A stretch of DNA of 64,000 nucleotides, taken from Spirochaetales bacterium. GTDB lineage: Bacteria; Spirochaetota; Spirochaetia; SZUA-6; RPPD01. The position numbers and the translations under genes were made by a program. The notes beneath the pieces are model-generated. The model was given only the letters and a program-made list of their open reading frames with translations, had not been told where the DNA came from and made no database searches. This document shows positions 1 to 10,249 of the stretch, piece after piece. The stretch's first letter is position 1. Every line of letters begins with the position of its first letter. The stretch covers positions 1-64,000 of the forward strand of contig JAFGJO010000002.1 in the NCBI GenBank assembly GCA_016929065.1. Reading direction: 5' to 3'.

Positions 1-107
1 CCATATTATTCCTCTCAGCTGTAGTTTACCAAAAAGGACATTTTAATCGAGTTTATAAGGGGACATTATCACAGAGTTTCAACATAAGAAATGCCGGTGA
101 CGTCGGT

Positions 108-860
108 TTATTTATACTGGATAAAAAAATCACGTGGTTTTTCCGGAAACACAATATATTCAAGGGGAAGGAGAAATTGAATGGTATTGGGTCTGATCTT
201 TTTCCCGTTATGATTCACAATTTCACCGGGAGCGGAGATTTCAACCGAAATTGTTGAATTTTTCAAGAGTTGTGCGCCATTCTCCAGAGAAAAATCAAGC
301 GTTTCAAAATAAGATTCTTTTGTTTCGTTTTTCTGGGGAAGAAAGTACTCATAATCTTCGGGTGAAAACATGCTCATTTCATCAAGAAATAATTCAAAAA
401 TATGCTGATCAAAATGCAAATTCAATGTATTCACATTTTGAACCGTGGTGAATGAAATCATTTTGCTTTTACCAAAAAAGTTTTGGGAGGAAATAAGGGT
501 ATTGATATGGGTGAATGATACAACAAGTTCAAGGGAATTCTTTTTACTTGATGTACAGGAGACGAGCGAAATCCCCTTTTGTGTTTTTATGGTTTCTTTT
601 ATCTGTGCAATGTCAAATACCGCTGCTTTTTCCCGGTCTTCAAAATATCCCGCGGCCTCACCGATATCGAGTATATATTCCACAAGGCTATGATCCAGTG
701 TGCAGGAAAGTCTGCAGGTCCCGCTCCCGTCCCTGTTCAGGGTAATATATTGTTTCGCATCACACGAAACCAGGAACAACCCGGCTGCGATAATACAGAA
801 AACAACAAAAACAAATCCAGGTACGGCAGCTTTTTTTATTGTCTGAATAAAATCTTCCAT
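108..860 (-). CDS. putative lipoprotein, unknown function
   Basis: ORF; internal Met (MEDFIQTIKK...) at 860 preferred; lipobox-like FLVSC after a hydrophobic segment; start overlaps the stop of the upstream gene (TAATG). Confidence 0.65.
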   Translation of the reverse strand: MEDFIQTIKKAAVPGFVFVVFCIIAAGLFLVSCDAKQYITLNRDGSGTCRLSCTLDHSLVEYILDIGEAAGYFEDREKAAVFDIAQIKETIKTQKGISLVSCTSSKKNSLELVVSFTHINTLISSQNFFGKSKMISFTTVQNVNTLNLHFDQHIFELFLDEMSMFSPEDYEYFLPQKNETKESYFETLDFSLENGAQLLKNSTISVEISAPGEIVNHNGKKIRPNTIQFLLPLEYIVFPEKPRDFFIQYK

Positions 861-1477
861 TAAAAACGAAACAACTTTCCGGAGGATTTGTAACACTTTT
901 CTTTTATTGTACTCGTTATAAAATCTGCAAATGCGGATACATCTGCAGAGCGGGAATAAAAGCGGTTGATATGAATATTGGAATTTTTCCATTCAGCGGC
1001 ACATTGCTCAAGAAACAGGGAAATACCTTGAATGCAGATATCATTAATCGGGGATGCAGGAATCTCATAATCGTATTGAATACACGAGAGCGAGCCATGT
1101 TGCTGAGTTGAAAAATACACAAGCAATTCCCGCAATATGAAAAGGGTTCCTTTTAACCAGATGTCAATGCTGTTTTCTATATCAATATATTTAGCAGAAG
1201 TGATAGTTCCGGCAGGCGCATCCGGAGACAGAATCAGGATTGCATCATCAATACCGCTGAATTTGTTGATTCCCTGAAGCACTACGTTTTTGGCTGAAAT
1301 GGGCGATTTCTTATTCCAGGGAATTATTGCGAGAGGTTTTTTTTTCAATGATTTGTAATTATCGATATTGTTATCGTGTGAAGGAGCGGCAATGACCGAG
1401 TGACCGGCCGGAAGCAAGTTTTTTATAATGGCCAGGCCCAGAGAATCATGTGTATCGGTTACAAGAAACGTATTCAT
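860..1477 (-). CDS. SDR-like (short-chain dehydrogenase-like) protein
   Basis: start at MNTFLVTDTHDSLGLAIIKNLLPAGHSVIA, a Rossmann-like N-terminus with a degenerate glycine motif; coupled to the downstream lipoprotein gene. Confidence 0.45.
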   Translation of the reverse strand: MNTFLVTDTHDSLGLAIIKNLLPAGHSVIAAPSHDNNIDNYKSLKKKPLAIIPWNKKSPISAKNVVLQGINKFSGIDDAILILSPDAPAGTITSAKYIDIENSIDIWLKGTLFILRELLVYFSTQQHGSLSCIQYDYEIPASPINDICIQGISLFLEQCAAEWKNSNIHINRFYSRSADVSAFADFITSTIKEKCYKSSGKLFRF

Positions 1478-1596
1478 ATCAGGATCATCATCATAGCGAG
1501 GAAAATGCCGACAGTCAACAGCAGCCCCGAATTCTGGTAAAGTTGATTGCAAACCCGGCTCTCTGTGGTATAGAATATGGTCAGGGGAGGCTGGTG

Positions 1597-3237
1597 GTGA
1601 AAATAGCACTTGCTCAGATAAACAGCATTATCGCCGATTTTGCAGGAAATACACAAAAAATACTTGATGCGGCTGTAAAGGCAAAAAAGAATAATGCAGA
1701 TCTTGTTGTTTTTCCGGAACTGGCACTGGGTGGTTACCCGCCCATGGATCTACTGGATCAGGAAAAATATTCAGAAGCAAGCCGGAAACACATCAGGATG
1801 ATCCAGCATGAAGCGCCGAAAGATATCGGAATAATTATCGGGTATGTGAAAAAATCAGGATCGGTTTCCGGGAAAAATCTGGTCAATGCAGCATCTCTTG
1901 TTTATAATAACCAGATACTGTTTACTCAGGAAAAGACACTGCTTCCAACCTATGATGTTTTTGATGAGGCACGATATTTCCAGCCGGCAGCAGGCAGGTC
2001 CATAATAGAGTTCAAGGGGATGAAAATAGGCATTGCCATTTGCGAGGATGTCTGGTGGGAGCAGGAGCAGCATGGAGGTGAGCGATATCCGGTTGATCCG
2101 GTAGCTGATCTGCTGGATTGCGGAGCGAATTTATTAATTGTTCCGTCTGCATCACCCTATTTTTCCGGCAAACCCGAAATAAGGAGAAATCTTATTGAAG
2201 GGATTACCCGGTCGTCCGGGGTCCCGGTTGTGTATGTAAACATGGTTGGCGGGAATGACAGTCTGATATTCGACGGTCAGTCCATGTTTATTTCCGGTGA
2301 TGGAACCTGTTCGGCGATTGGAAAAGCTTTTCAGGAAGATTTATTTTGTATTGATACAGAAAAAAACAGCCAGCCCGGAAAATTCGAATTTGAAAAATAT
2401 CATGAGATTGAACAGGCGCTCGTGCTCGGTATTCGCGATTACATGAACAAGTGCGGTTTTTCAAAGGTACATTTGGGGCTTTCCGGCGGTATCGATTCTG
2501 CACTGGTGGCAACTCTTGCAACGATGGCAATGGGGCCGGAACATGTTGTGTGCTTTGCCATGCCGTCGCGGTATTCCTCCAAAGGAAGTGTTGACGATGC
2601 CGATGAACTGGCAAAGAGGCTTGGGATAACCTTGCACACTGTTTCGATAGAATCGGTTTTTCCGGGAATGCTTCATGCGCTGGAGCCGGTTTTCAAGGAT
2701 AAAAAAGAAGATGTCACCGAGGAAAACATTCAGGCACGTATCCGGGGCGTCATTTTAATGGCGTATGCAAACAAATTCCAGTCGGTACTGCTGAATACGG
2801 GAAATAAATCTGAACTTGCGACCGGATATTGCACGCTCTATGGAGATATGTGTGGAAGCCTGGCGGTTATCGGGGATTTGTACAAGACTGAAGTCTATGA
2901 ACTGTGTCGTGACATTAACAGGCGATACAATTATATACCAGAGACTATTATCACAAAGCTGCCATCAGCAGAACTGAAACCGGATCAAACCGATCAGGAT
3001 ACACTCCCGCCATATGAGGTGCTGGATACAATTCTTGATAATTACCTTTTAAAAAATCTGTCTTTCGAAGAAATCTGCAGACAGCATCAGGATCCCGAAA
3101 TGGTAAAAAAAGTTATACAGATGATCGGTTTGGCAGAATACAAAAGAAGACAGGCCCCGCCCGTACTCAAGGTATCACAAAAGGCGTTTGGAACAGGCCG
3201 CAGAATACCAATTGCCCGCCGTTTTTTTGAGATTTAG
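1597..3237 (+). CDS. nadE: NAD+ synthase, glutamine-hydrolysing
   Basis: N-terminal nitrilase domain (VVFPELALGGYPPMDLL, ICEDVWW) and synthetase domain (LGLSGGIDSALVATLA, NTGNKSELATGYCTLYGDMCG); GTG start at 1597 after AGGGGAGG; the ORF's 1450 ATG is probably too early. Confidence 0.93.
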   Translation: MKIALAQINSIIADFAGNTQKILDAAVKAKKNNADLVVFPELALGGYPPMDLLDQEKYSEASRKHIRMIQHEAPKDIGIIIGYVKKSGSVSGKNLVNAASLVYNNQILFTQEKTLLPTYDVFDEARYFQPAAGRSIIEFKGMKIGIAICEDVWWEQEQHGGERYPVDPVADLLDCGANLLIVPSASPYFSGKPEIRRNLIEGITRSSGVPVVYVNMVGGNDSLIFDGQSMFISGDGTCSAIGKAFQEDLFCIDTEKNSQPGKFEFEKYHEIEQALVLGIRDYMNKCGFSKVHLGLSGGIDSALVATLATMAMGPEHVVCFAMPSRYSSKGSVDDADELAKRLGITLHTVSIESVFPGMLHALEPVFKDKKEDVTEENIQARIRGVILMAYANKFQSVLLNTGNKSELATGYCTLYGDMCGSLAVIGDLYKTEVYELCRDINRRYNYIPETIITKLPSAELKPDQTDQDTLPPYEVLDTILDNYLLKNLSFEEICRQHQDPEMVKKVIQMIGLAEYKRRQAPPVLKVSQKAFGTGRRIPIARRFFEI

Positions 3238-4694
3238 ATTTTTTCCTGATATTTTTCAAATTCCTGCAGACTGTATCTATTGACGATAATAATACGGTTG
3301 AGCAAAAGAAGGGTATTGCTGAAATCAGTTTGCCTGCGGTCAGATATCCGCCGCAGCAGGGGGGAATTGTTTTCCCTGCCGAGCCATTCACGAAACCCGT
3401 TACTCTTTTCAAATATTTCGTTTAATTCCGAATAGCTTGTGTTAACAAATTTTTCAATATCGCTATACAGCTGCGGATTAACAGTTTTTGAGTAGGAATT
3501 TGATTCAATGACGCCTTTGAATTTTTGCAGATGGTCATCATACAGCGAAATAGTCGTGATAAGTTCTTTCAAGGACACTTTGTTGCGTTCGATTTTACCT
3601 TTTAATGTCAGAAATGAAAAGTGAACATCACCGCCGCTTAATGCATCACCCCGCCCGGTAAAAATAATTCTGAAAAAATTCAGTATGCGCTTGAACAGGG
3701 AGCGCTGTCGCAATAAATCAAGCGACTCTCGCAGAAATTCTCCCAAAATTTGAAGATTTTCGTGCTGTGTACAGTACCGGGCGGCAATTTCACGCAGGCG
3801 GTATGCTTTGCTGACTGCTTTTTTTTTATCAGCAAGCTCGTATTTTGATGAAATTTCTGTAGCAATTTGTGATTCGCTTTTTTCCAGATCTGCGATGATG
3901 ATCAGATTGAGCTCCGGATTGTTCTTTACACCCAGCTCATTGCTCTTTTTCCGGAGCAGCTCATCATACATCGACATTTCTTCACGGTATGTTGTATATG
4001 ATCCGATGATTATTTTTGCATGATCAAAGAGATTGATAAAATAAATATCACCAAGGATCATCTCGAGCCGGTCAAAAAAGGGGGTGATATTTGTTTCTAT
4101 TCTGTCCTCAATATTTTTTTTCAGTGTGAATGCAAGATCCCGCTGATGTTTTTGAAGAAGGTTGATGTTTGGATTTGCAAATTGTTCTGTCAGAAATGCG
4201 AGGAGAAATGTGTGTGCTTTTCGAATCAGCTTGATATCGATAATTTCAATCACCAGGGGATTAAAAAGATATGAATTTTGGATTGCATAAATATTGTTGA
4301 TCACAGCAATCAGTGTATTCGAATTGAACATGGTATCGGTATGAATGTTTTTCGGAACAAGATCGGGAATCGTGAGCCTTGTTGCTTTGTGATTCACTGA
4401 ATCTTTCCATAGTTTTTCATCTGAAAATGCATAGGGGAAAAGATGGTCGCGAAGGCCCTCAAGAGAAGATATTATCTGGTAATAATATGATGAAATATAG
4501 TCTTTTGCCTTGAAAAGTTTTTCCTTTTCCTTGGCAAGAAACTGGTATAGATCCTGTAATGCCATATTTTCCCCATATATAAACTTTTTATAATCATACT
4601 CAATCTGAAGTGTATTAGCAAGTAAATGTTGAATTGTACTGCTTGAGGCCGGTTTTTCATGGCTGTCACAGATGTCTGACTGCTTTTTCAGCAA
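3234..4694 (-). CDS. conserved hypothetical protein, helical
   Basis: 486-aa ORF on the opposite strand to nadE with convergent, overlapping 3' ends; no recognised domain. Confidence 0.65.
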   Translation of the reverse strand: MLKKQSDICDSHEKPASSSTIQHLLANTLQIEYDYKKFIYGENMALQDLYQFLAKEKEKLFKAKDYISSYYYQIISSLEGLRDHLFPYAFSDEKLWKDSVNHKATRLTIPDLVPKNIHTDTMFNSNTLIAVINNIYAIQNSYLFNPLVIEIIDIKLIRKAHTFLLAFLTEQFANPNINLLQKHQRDLAFTLKKNIEDRIETNITPFFDRLEMILGDIYFINLFDHAKIIIGSYTTYREEMSMYDELLRKKSNELGVKNNPELNLIIIADLEKSESQIATEISSKYELADKKKAVSKAYRLREIAARYCTQHENLQILGEFLRESLDLLRQRSLFKRILNFFRIIFTGRGDALSGGDVHFSFLTLKGKIERNKVSLKELITTISLYDDHLQKFKGVIESNSYSKTVNPQLYSDIEKFVNTSYSELNEIFEKSNGFREWLGRENNSPLLRRISDRRQTDFSNTLLLLNRIIIVNRYSLQEFEKYQEKI

Positions 4695-4762
4695 CCGAAT
4701 TATCTTGATATAAAATGATTGTTTTATTACAATAGGTAATTACACGCCCTAAGGAGGTTTTT

Positions 4763-5248
4763 ATGAACGGGAGGGGAAAAACCAACATTACGGCAGCGTT
4801 ACTGTTTTTTTGTGCAGTCACTCTTTCTGCACGGCAACAGCTGCCGGATTCTATTTTTTTTACTGTTGTCTCATCTGCTCCACTTTATCATTTAGCCCAG
4901 GATATATCAGACTCAAAAGATTTAAACTATGCCAATTACTTTTCCACTCCTGAAGAGGAGGGGGGAGTAGTTTCGGTTTTTTACAACAACCTGATTGACT
5001 CTGAGGATAACGAGCAATTTGGCTATGCGCTGCTGTATGGTCTTGATTATGCGTCTGCAACACGAAGCAGTGCGGCAATTATTGCAGTCGGCATTTATTT
5101 CACCAATGGAAAAGGAAAGATTTATTTTATGCCCAGAAAGGCATATGAGGATTTCCGTGCCAAGAAAATCGGCACAGCACAGCTTTTTGATCAATTGTCG
5201 GTGAAAGATGTCGTATTGGAAAATGGAGCATCCAGCAGTATTAATTAA
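4763..5248 (+). CDS. hypothetical secreted protein
   Basis: signal peptide-like N-terminus (TAALLFFCAVTLSARQ); AAGGAGG ribosome-binding site upstream. Confidence 0.6.
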   Translation: MNGRGKTNITAALLFFCAVTLSARQQLPDSIFFTVVSSAPLYHLAQDISDSKDLNYANYFSTPEEEGGVVSVFYNNLIDSEDNEQFGYALLYGLDYASATRSSAAIIAVGIYFTNGKGKIYFMPRKAYEDFRAKKIGTAQLFDQLSVKDVVLENGASSSIN

Positions 5249-5359
5249 AAAACATCTGTGATTTTTCCATGAGCCGTTGATGTCAGACAACCCGGAGGTT
5301 TTTTCTGTTTCTGTTTGGCTTTACTGGACGAATAAAAGCTCCATGTTGAATTGGTATCC

Positions 5360-6568
5360 TTAATTTTCCAATAAAATTATTTCTACGCGCCTGTTCTTTA
5401 TTCGGCCTTCCTCCGTATTATTGTCAGCGACCGGTTCGGTCGCACCCTTGCCGACGGTGGTCATTTTATCCGGTGTCCGGGCACCGATTTTCAGGAGGTA
5501 ATTCGCGACCGCTTTTGCACGGGAGAGTGAAAGGGCCAACTGGCCGGCTTCGGTTCCCCGTTTTGCAGCGTGGCCCACAATTTTGATGTCGCGGTCAGGA
5601 TATTTCTTGAGGATCTCGGATATTTTATTGAGCTTTTGCATCTCGCTTTGCAGGAGATTATCAGAATCGGGCTCGAACTGGATATTGTCGAGGGTGAGTT
5701 TTACCCCTTCCTCGACCTGTTCCACCTTCACATCTTCAACTTTTTCTTTTTCGAGTTCTTTGACAATGTCCTGTTTTGTTTTTTCCCGGTCTAGTGTCTG
5801 CGAGAGGAATACGTTGCCTTGTGATTTTCCGACAAACTCAACAGTATCTCCGGTGGAAAGAAGGTATAAAATATGAAATTCATCATTATATGAATCGGGT
5901 TTTCCGTTTTGTATATCCCAGTTGTATATCATAACTACTTTTCCCGCAATTTGGACAGGGTAGAATTCCACACCCTTGGGGATTTTCACGTTTACTTTTG
6001 AAAAAAATGAATACTGGATCTTGAATTGCGCAATTTTTTTACCGTTTTTATCTGTATTTCCCAGATAAGTATATTCTGCAGTTACTGGAATGATGTATGG
6101 TTCAGGAATACCGTAGTGCTGCATTAAGTCATGAACTTCATTTCCTGTGGCTGTCCATGATTCAGCAGGTTTAATATCTTTTTCCGGAAATACGGGGAGA
6201 TTCCGCATCAGGGGATACAGGTACTTTTTGTCCACAGTGTGATACCCAAGGCTGTTTTGCCAAAATACTGAATCAGCCTCTTCTTCCATGGTATAGCTGT
6301 CGATGTTCAGGCCGTATGTTCTGGATGAGACCTGATAGTGTGCGGCAATATTCCCCGCACCATTTTTTGTATCGAGTACTGAAACAGAGATTTTATTCAG
6401 GAAATCTGCTTTATTGTTAAATTGTTCATTGATATACACTTCTTCATTAACCGTGGTAACGATCCTGTATTTTTCATCTTTTTGGTATTTGAATCGAAAT
6501 ACCTCTGCAAAAAGCACACCTGACGAGAATATCAGTAAAAATAAGAAAAAAACAGCTCTCCGGTTCAT
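5360..6568 (-). CDS. OmpA-family outer-membrane/periplasmic protein
   Basis: signal peptide; C-terminal OmpA motifs (DRDIKIVGHAAKRGTEAGQLALSLSRAKAVANYLLKIGA, TEEGRIKNRRVEIILLE). Confidence 0.85.
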   Translation of the reverse strand: MNRRAVFFLFLLIFSSGVLFAEVFRFKYQKDEKYRIVTTVNEEVYINEQFNNKADFLNKISVSVLDTKNGAGNIAAHYQVSSRTYGLNIDSYTMEEEADSVFWQNSLGYHTVDKKYLYPLMRNLPVFPEKDIKPAESWTATGNEVHDLMQHYGIPEPYIIPVTAEYTYLGNTDKNGKKIAQFKIQYSFFSKVNVKIPKGVEFYPVQIAGKVVMIYNWDIQNGKPDSYNDEFHILYLLSTGDTVEFVGKSQGNVFLSQTLDREKTKQDIVKELEKEKVEDVKVEQVEEGVKLTLDNIQFEPDSDNLLQSEMQKLNKISEILKKYPDRDIKIVGHAAKRGTEAGQLALSLSRAKAVANYLLKIGARTPDKMTTVGKGATEPVADNNTEEGRIKNRRVEIILLEN

Positions 6569-6611
6569 ATAATCCCCCTAAACAGTTTATCGGCATTCGC
6601 TCCCGTTATCC

Positions 6612-6640
6612 TTGACAAAAGGTTTTCATATATTTATATT
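6612..6640 (+). promoter_or_regulatory. sigma70-type promoter candidate for the DEAD-box-like gene
   Basis: TTGACA (6612-6617), 17 bp, TATATT (6635-6640). Confidence 0.6.
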
Positions 6641-6782
6641 TTTACACAGTTTATAGAAGAAAAAGGATTTAGCACCTTTTTATCAATTTTCTTTGAAAAA
6701 AAGCATTTTTGGTAAAAATGTGGGTACATCCTCTATGAAGTAAAACATATTCCATACTTCAAATGAAAGAAATTCGGTTGGT

Positions 6783-8351
6783 ATGTCTACAGAAATAAAA
6801 AAAATGGGACGCTTAAGTTCCGAAGTGATGCGGATTCTTGGAGAGGCTGGTTTTCAAAAACCGACTCATCTGCAGGAACTGGTATTGCCGCCAATACTGG
6901 ACGGCAAGGATGTTTTTGTTGAGTCAGGCAGCCTTCGCGGAAAAACCCTGACCATGATCATTCCCATGGTTCTGCGGTTCAAACACGATCAGAAAACCAT
7001 TCGCGGCCTTGTTCTGACAAATAAAATTGAACAGGCACAGAAATATGTGAAATTCGCCAAGCGTTTGCAGCGCGAAAAAAGCAATTCGTTGTTTGCCGCT
7101 GCAATCGGTTTTTCCGACCTTATAAAAAAGGAAGCCAGACAGCTTGAAGAAAATCCGACGATATGTGTTTCGACACCTCACCGGCTTATCGATCACATCC
7201 GGCGGGGTAATGTTGACCTGTCACATGTGGAAATGGTGTTTCTTGATGAGGATGAGATACGGGGTGAAGAATTTGTCAATGATATTTTCTTTATTTTCTC
7301 GAAATTGAGTCGTCAATTCCAGACTGTCCGGTATGTCTATCCCGGTCAGGAGGGAGAAGATCAGCTGGCAAGCCTGATACGCCGGCAGGTGGTTATTCAG
7401 AAAAAAGAATTTGAAAAAAATAAAACCAGTGCAGGTCATGCATATTATATTGCAGAAAACAGGAATATGCTGGTGCAGCACCTGATTTTTTCATTGCATG
7501 CCGAGGCTCCGGTTATTGTGGCGGCAAATGAAGAAGAGGCAAATATTCTTTCAAAGGAACTGAAATCCGCATATTTAAAAGGGCATGCTATAGATTCAAA
7601 AACCAATGTTGAAAAGACACATAAATTATTTGAGCTTTTAAGCATGCAGTTGATTGATTATATTGTGATCAATACATCGCAATGGGAAAAAATACGGGGA
7701 AAAAATGTCAGTCATATTATTTTTCATCAGGTTCCACGTACGGAACAGGAATATATGGCGTTATGCCATCCGGATATCGCAGGAATTGAACTGCGTGAAA
7801 TAATTTCTGTAATCAGTAAAGATGCAGAACCAATGTTTAAGGAAATGATTCAGAGAGGAAAAATTGTCATGGAAGAAAGAGCAAATCCGCAGGAACATGA
7901 AGCTGTTATCGCAGCTGCAAAAAAAATGAAAGAAAAAATGATCGATTATATCGATCAGGATGAATTTAAAAAAACTGTAAAGGCGCTGAAAAAAGCTATT
8001 CCGTTCGGACAACGGACGCTATTTGCATCATATCTGTTTTTTGAGACGGCACAACGGCTGCTCTCGAGAAAAGCCAAATTCACGACGCTTTTTGTCAATG
8101 TCGGGCGTACCCGGGATATTTCTGCTGAGGAAATCAAAAAACATTTCTGCAGCAAACTCAATATTTCACCGGCACAAATCAAGGATGTACGGATGTTTGA
8201 CAATTACTCGTTTGTGGAAATAGATGATGAGGTTGCCAAAAAGGCGATTGACACCCTTTCAAATACAGAATTCAAGGGCAAGTCAATTGCTGTCAGTTTT
8301 TCGCGCAAAAAGCCGGAGAGAAGAAATTTTGGTCCTCGTCGAAGCAGATGA
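6783..8351 (+). CDS. DEAD-box RNA helicase-like protein with degenerate catalytic motifs and a C-terminal DbpA-type RNA-binding domain
   Basis: N-terminal Q-motif region (GFQKPTHLQELVLPPILDGKDVFVESGSLRGKT), STPHRLIDHI, LDEDE in place of DEAD; C-terminal DbpA RRM-like LFVNVGRTRDISAEEIKKHFC...FDNYSFVEIDDEVA. Confidence 0.8.
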   Translation: MSTEIKKMGRLSSEVMRILGEAGFQKPTHLQELVLPPILDGKDVFVESGSLRGKTLTMIIPMVLRFKHDQKTIRGLVLTNKIEQAQKYVKFAKRLQREKSNSLFAAAIGFSDLIKKEARQLEENPTICVSTPHRLIDHIRRGNVDLSHVEMVFLDEDEIRGEEFVNDIFFIFSKLSRQFQTVRYVYPGQEGEDQLASLIRRQVVIQKKEFEKNKTSAGHAYYIAENRNMLVQHLIFSLHAEAPVIVAANEEEANILSKELKSAYLKGHAIDSKTNVEKTHKLFELLSMQLIDYIVINTSQWEKIRGKNVSHIIFHQVPRTEQEYMALCHPDIAGIELREIISVISKDAEPMFKEMIQRGKIVMEERANPQEHEAVIAAAKKMKEKMIDYIDQDEFKKTVKALKKAIPFGQRTLFASYLFFETAQRLLSRKAKFTTLFVNVGRTRDISAEEIKKHFCSKLNISPAQIKDVRMFDNYSFVEIDDEVAKKAIDTLSNTEFKGKSIAVSFSRKKPERRNFGPRRSR

Positions 8352-8895
8352 TGCTGAAACAATAAAAGCATTCCAGACGAAGTGGCAAAGTATAGATGTT
8401 GAAATAGGAAGCGGCAACGGACATTTTCTTGTGGAATTTGCACAGCGGTATCCGGATATTGGTTTTATCGGGATTGAGGCCAAAAAGAAGCGTTGTCTCA
8501 AGATTCAGCAAAAGATAAAATCCAGGCAGATTGAAAATATCCTCGTATTTCATGGTACTGCAGAGGTTTTTCTTCATGATTTCATAGCAGTCCCGATTCA
8601 TGCACTTCATGTTTACTTCCCGGATCCCTGGCCAAAAACAAAGCATCGGCGAAGACGCTTTATGAAAAAGGATATGTTGTCCGAATTGATGCAGCTTCTT
8701 GCTCCGCACGGAAAACTGTATTTTGCTTCTGATGTTTTTGATTATTATCTACAGGTAAAAATACTGGGCATTCTTGAAACGGGAGCGATGCTTTCGGATG
8801 ACAGTATTCCTGACGAGGCAAAAGGATCCCTGTTCTGTGCCAGGACTGCTGCTGTGGGAAAAAAAACAAACGGTATTGTTCTTCAAAAAATATAA
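8329..8895 (+). CDS. trmB: tRNA (guanine-N7-)-methyltransferase
   Basis: VEIGSGNGHFLVEFAQ, FIGIEAKKKRCLK, VYFPDPWPKTKHRRRRF; probable TTG start at 8329 overlapping the previous gene's 3' end. Confidence 0.88.
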   Translation: MVLVEADDAETIKAFQTKWQSIDVEIGSGNGHFLVEFAQRYPDIGFIGIEAKKKRCLKIQQKIKSRQIENILVFHGTAEVFLHDFIAVPIHALHVYFPDPWPKTKHRRRRFMKKDMLSELMQLLAPHGKLYFASDVFDYYLQVKILGILETGAMLSDDSIPDEAKGSLFCARTAAVGKKTNGIVLQKI

Positions 8896-8899
8896 ACAG

Positions 8900-10108
8900 C
8901 TATGGCCCGAAAATAAAAAAGTTTATTCCGAAAAAAATGAGAAAAAAGTTTATGATAATTCCGGTAAAAATACATAAAGCAGCAGTGATTCCCAGAAGCT
9001 TTGATTTATTATTACATTGTTTTGCCAGCTCTTTTGGATTTCCGGCAATGCAGACGAATTCAACCATTGGATCCGTGGATTCTTTCAGCCGTGTATTATC
9101 TTTGATCCCGAATACGTAATTTACATTTTCCTCAGGTAAAAACTGGTTCAACGATGTCATTCTGATTTTCATTTCCGGATTCAAAGTAAAACTGCTGTTT
9201 TTAGCGCCTGGTCTCCATTTGATAAGTCCGTATTCCTCGCCATTCGGGAGATGTACATAAATCTCATTTTTCTTGAAATCTTCATCTTTATTGAAAAACC
9301 GTAGGGGCAATAAAAAAAGGTCCCGTTCCGAACGAAGTGATCTCGCCTGTTTCCAGAAGTGCCGATAAAGGAAATATAAAAACACTCCTGGCGGCAGCAG
9401 ATACGATATAGGAAAAGTGCTGAGCATGATAGATGCTGCAGCAGCGAACCGCATCGTCGGATTCTGCAGGAGAAAATATGAAATCAATAGCAGAATCAGC
9501 GATCCGCATGCCACTGACACGGGAGTGAACTGGTTCAGGTATTCATTTTTATGTCGTCCGCTCCAGATGCTTCTTTTAAGCAGTGTTTGTTTTTTTCCAT
9601 CATGGATGACGATCAACAGATCCTCTTTTTCTTTTTGCTTGAAAATAAATTGACCGGATTCCTGGTATAAATGACCTGCGACAAAAATGCGGATCCCCGA
9701 AGGCAGTGAATATATTTTTTTCCAGGGGAGATAATCCGGCTCATCATCAGGAATTGTATTCTCGAAATGTTCGACATTCGTTTTGTCTACATCAACAGGG
9801 TATGAACGAAGAAGAAACAGGGAAAGCTGTTCAACATCAAGCCCGATGGTCATGGTGGAATCTGTAATCCACAGCCGGTTGTCTCCCTGAATGGATTCAA
9901 GTTTGCCGAAAAATCTGTATTCGCCAAGATAGCCATCGAGTGAATTTTTTGAAAAAAGGCCGGGCTGGGCAATCGGATGATGGGTTGAATTAATAAGGCG
10001 CTGTCTGAACCGGTACCATTGGCTTCTGATTATAAATGCACCCAGTCCGGGAATGAAACCGTAAAACAAAAATGCGGTAAAAAAAAGTAACAGAACAAGA
10101 ATAAACAT
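8900..10108 (-). CDS. conserved membrane protein, unknown function
   Basis: 402-aa ORF with N-terminal, central and C-terminal hydrophobic segments. Confidence 0.65.
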   Translation of the reverse strand: MFILVLLLFFTAFLFYGFIPGLGAFIIRSQWYRFRQRLINSTHHPIAQPGLFSKNSLDGYLGEYRFFGKLESIQGDNRLWITDSTMTIGLDVEQLSLFLLRSYPVDVDKTNVEHFENTIPDDEPDYLPWKKIYSLPSGIRIFVAGHLYQESGQFIFKQKEKEDLLIVIHDGKKQTLLKRSIWSGRHKNEYLNQFTPVSVACGSLILLLISYFLLQNPTMRFAAAASIMLSTFPISYLLPPGVFLYFLYRHFWKQARSLRSERDLFLLPLRFFNKDEDFKKNEIYVHLPNGEEYGLIKWRPGAKNSSFTLNPEMKIRMTSLNQFLPEENVNYVFGIKDNTRLKESTDPMVEFVCIAGNPKELAKQCNNKSKLLGITAALCIFTGIIINFFLIFFGINFFIFGP

Positions 10109-10249
10109 ACATTACCATTGCCAAAATCACAAAAATTGTAAAGTATATTATAAAAAAAGCGAAGGGCTGCAGCAAGTGCAGTCTGTACTCATTCAGGAAA
10201 TATGATGTACTATTGATAAAATATTTGAAATACCGTACTGTAAAACATC

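Noticed and set aside
1450-1596. Extended N-terminus of the nadE ORF
   Set aside because: Overlaps the divergent upstream gene and lacks NadE homology; the GTG at 1597 gives the canonical VKIALAQIN start.
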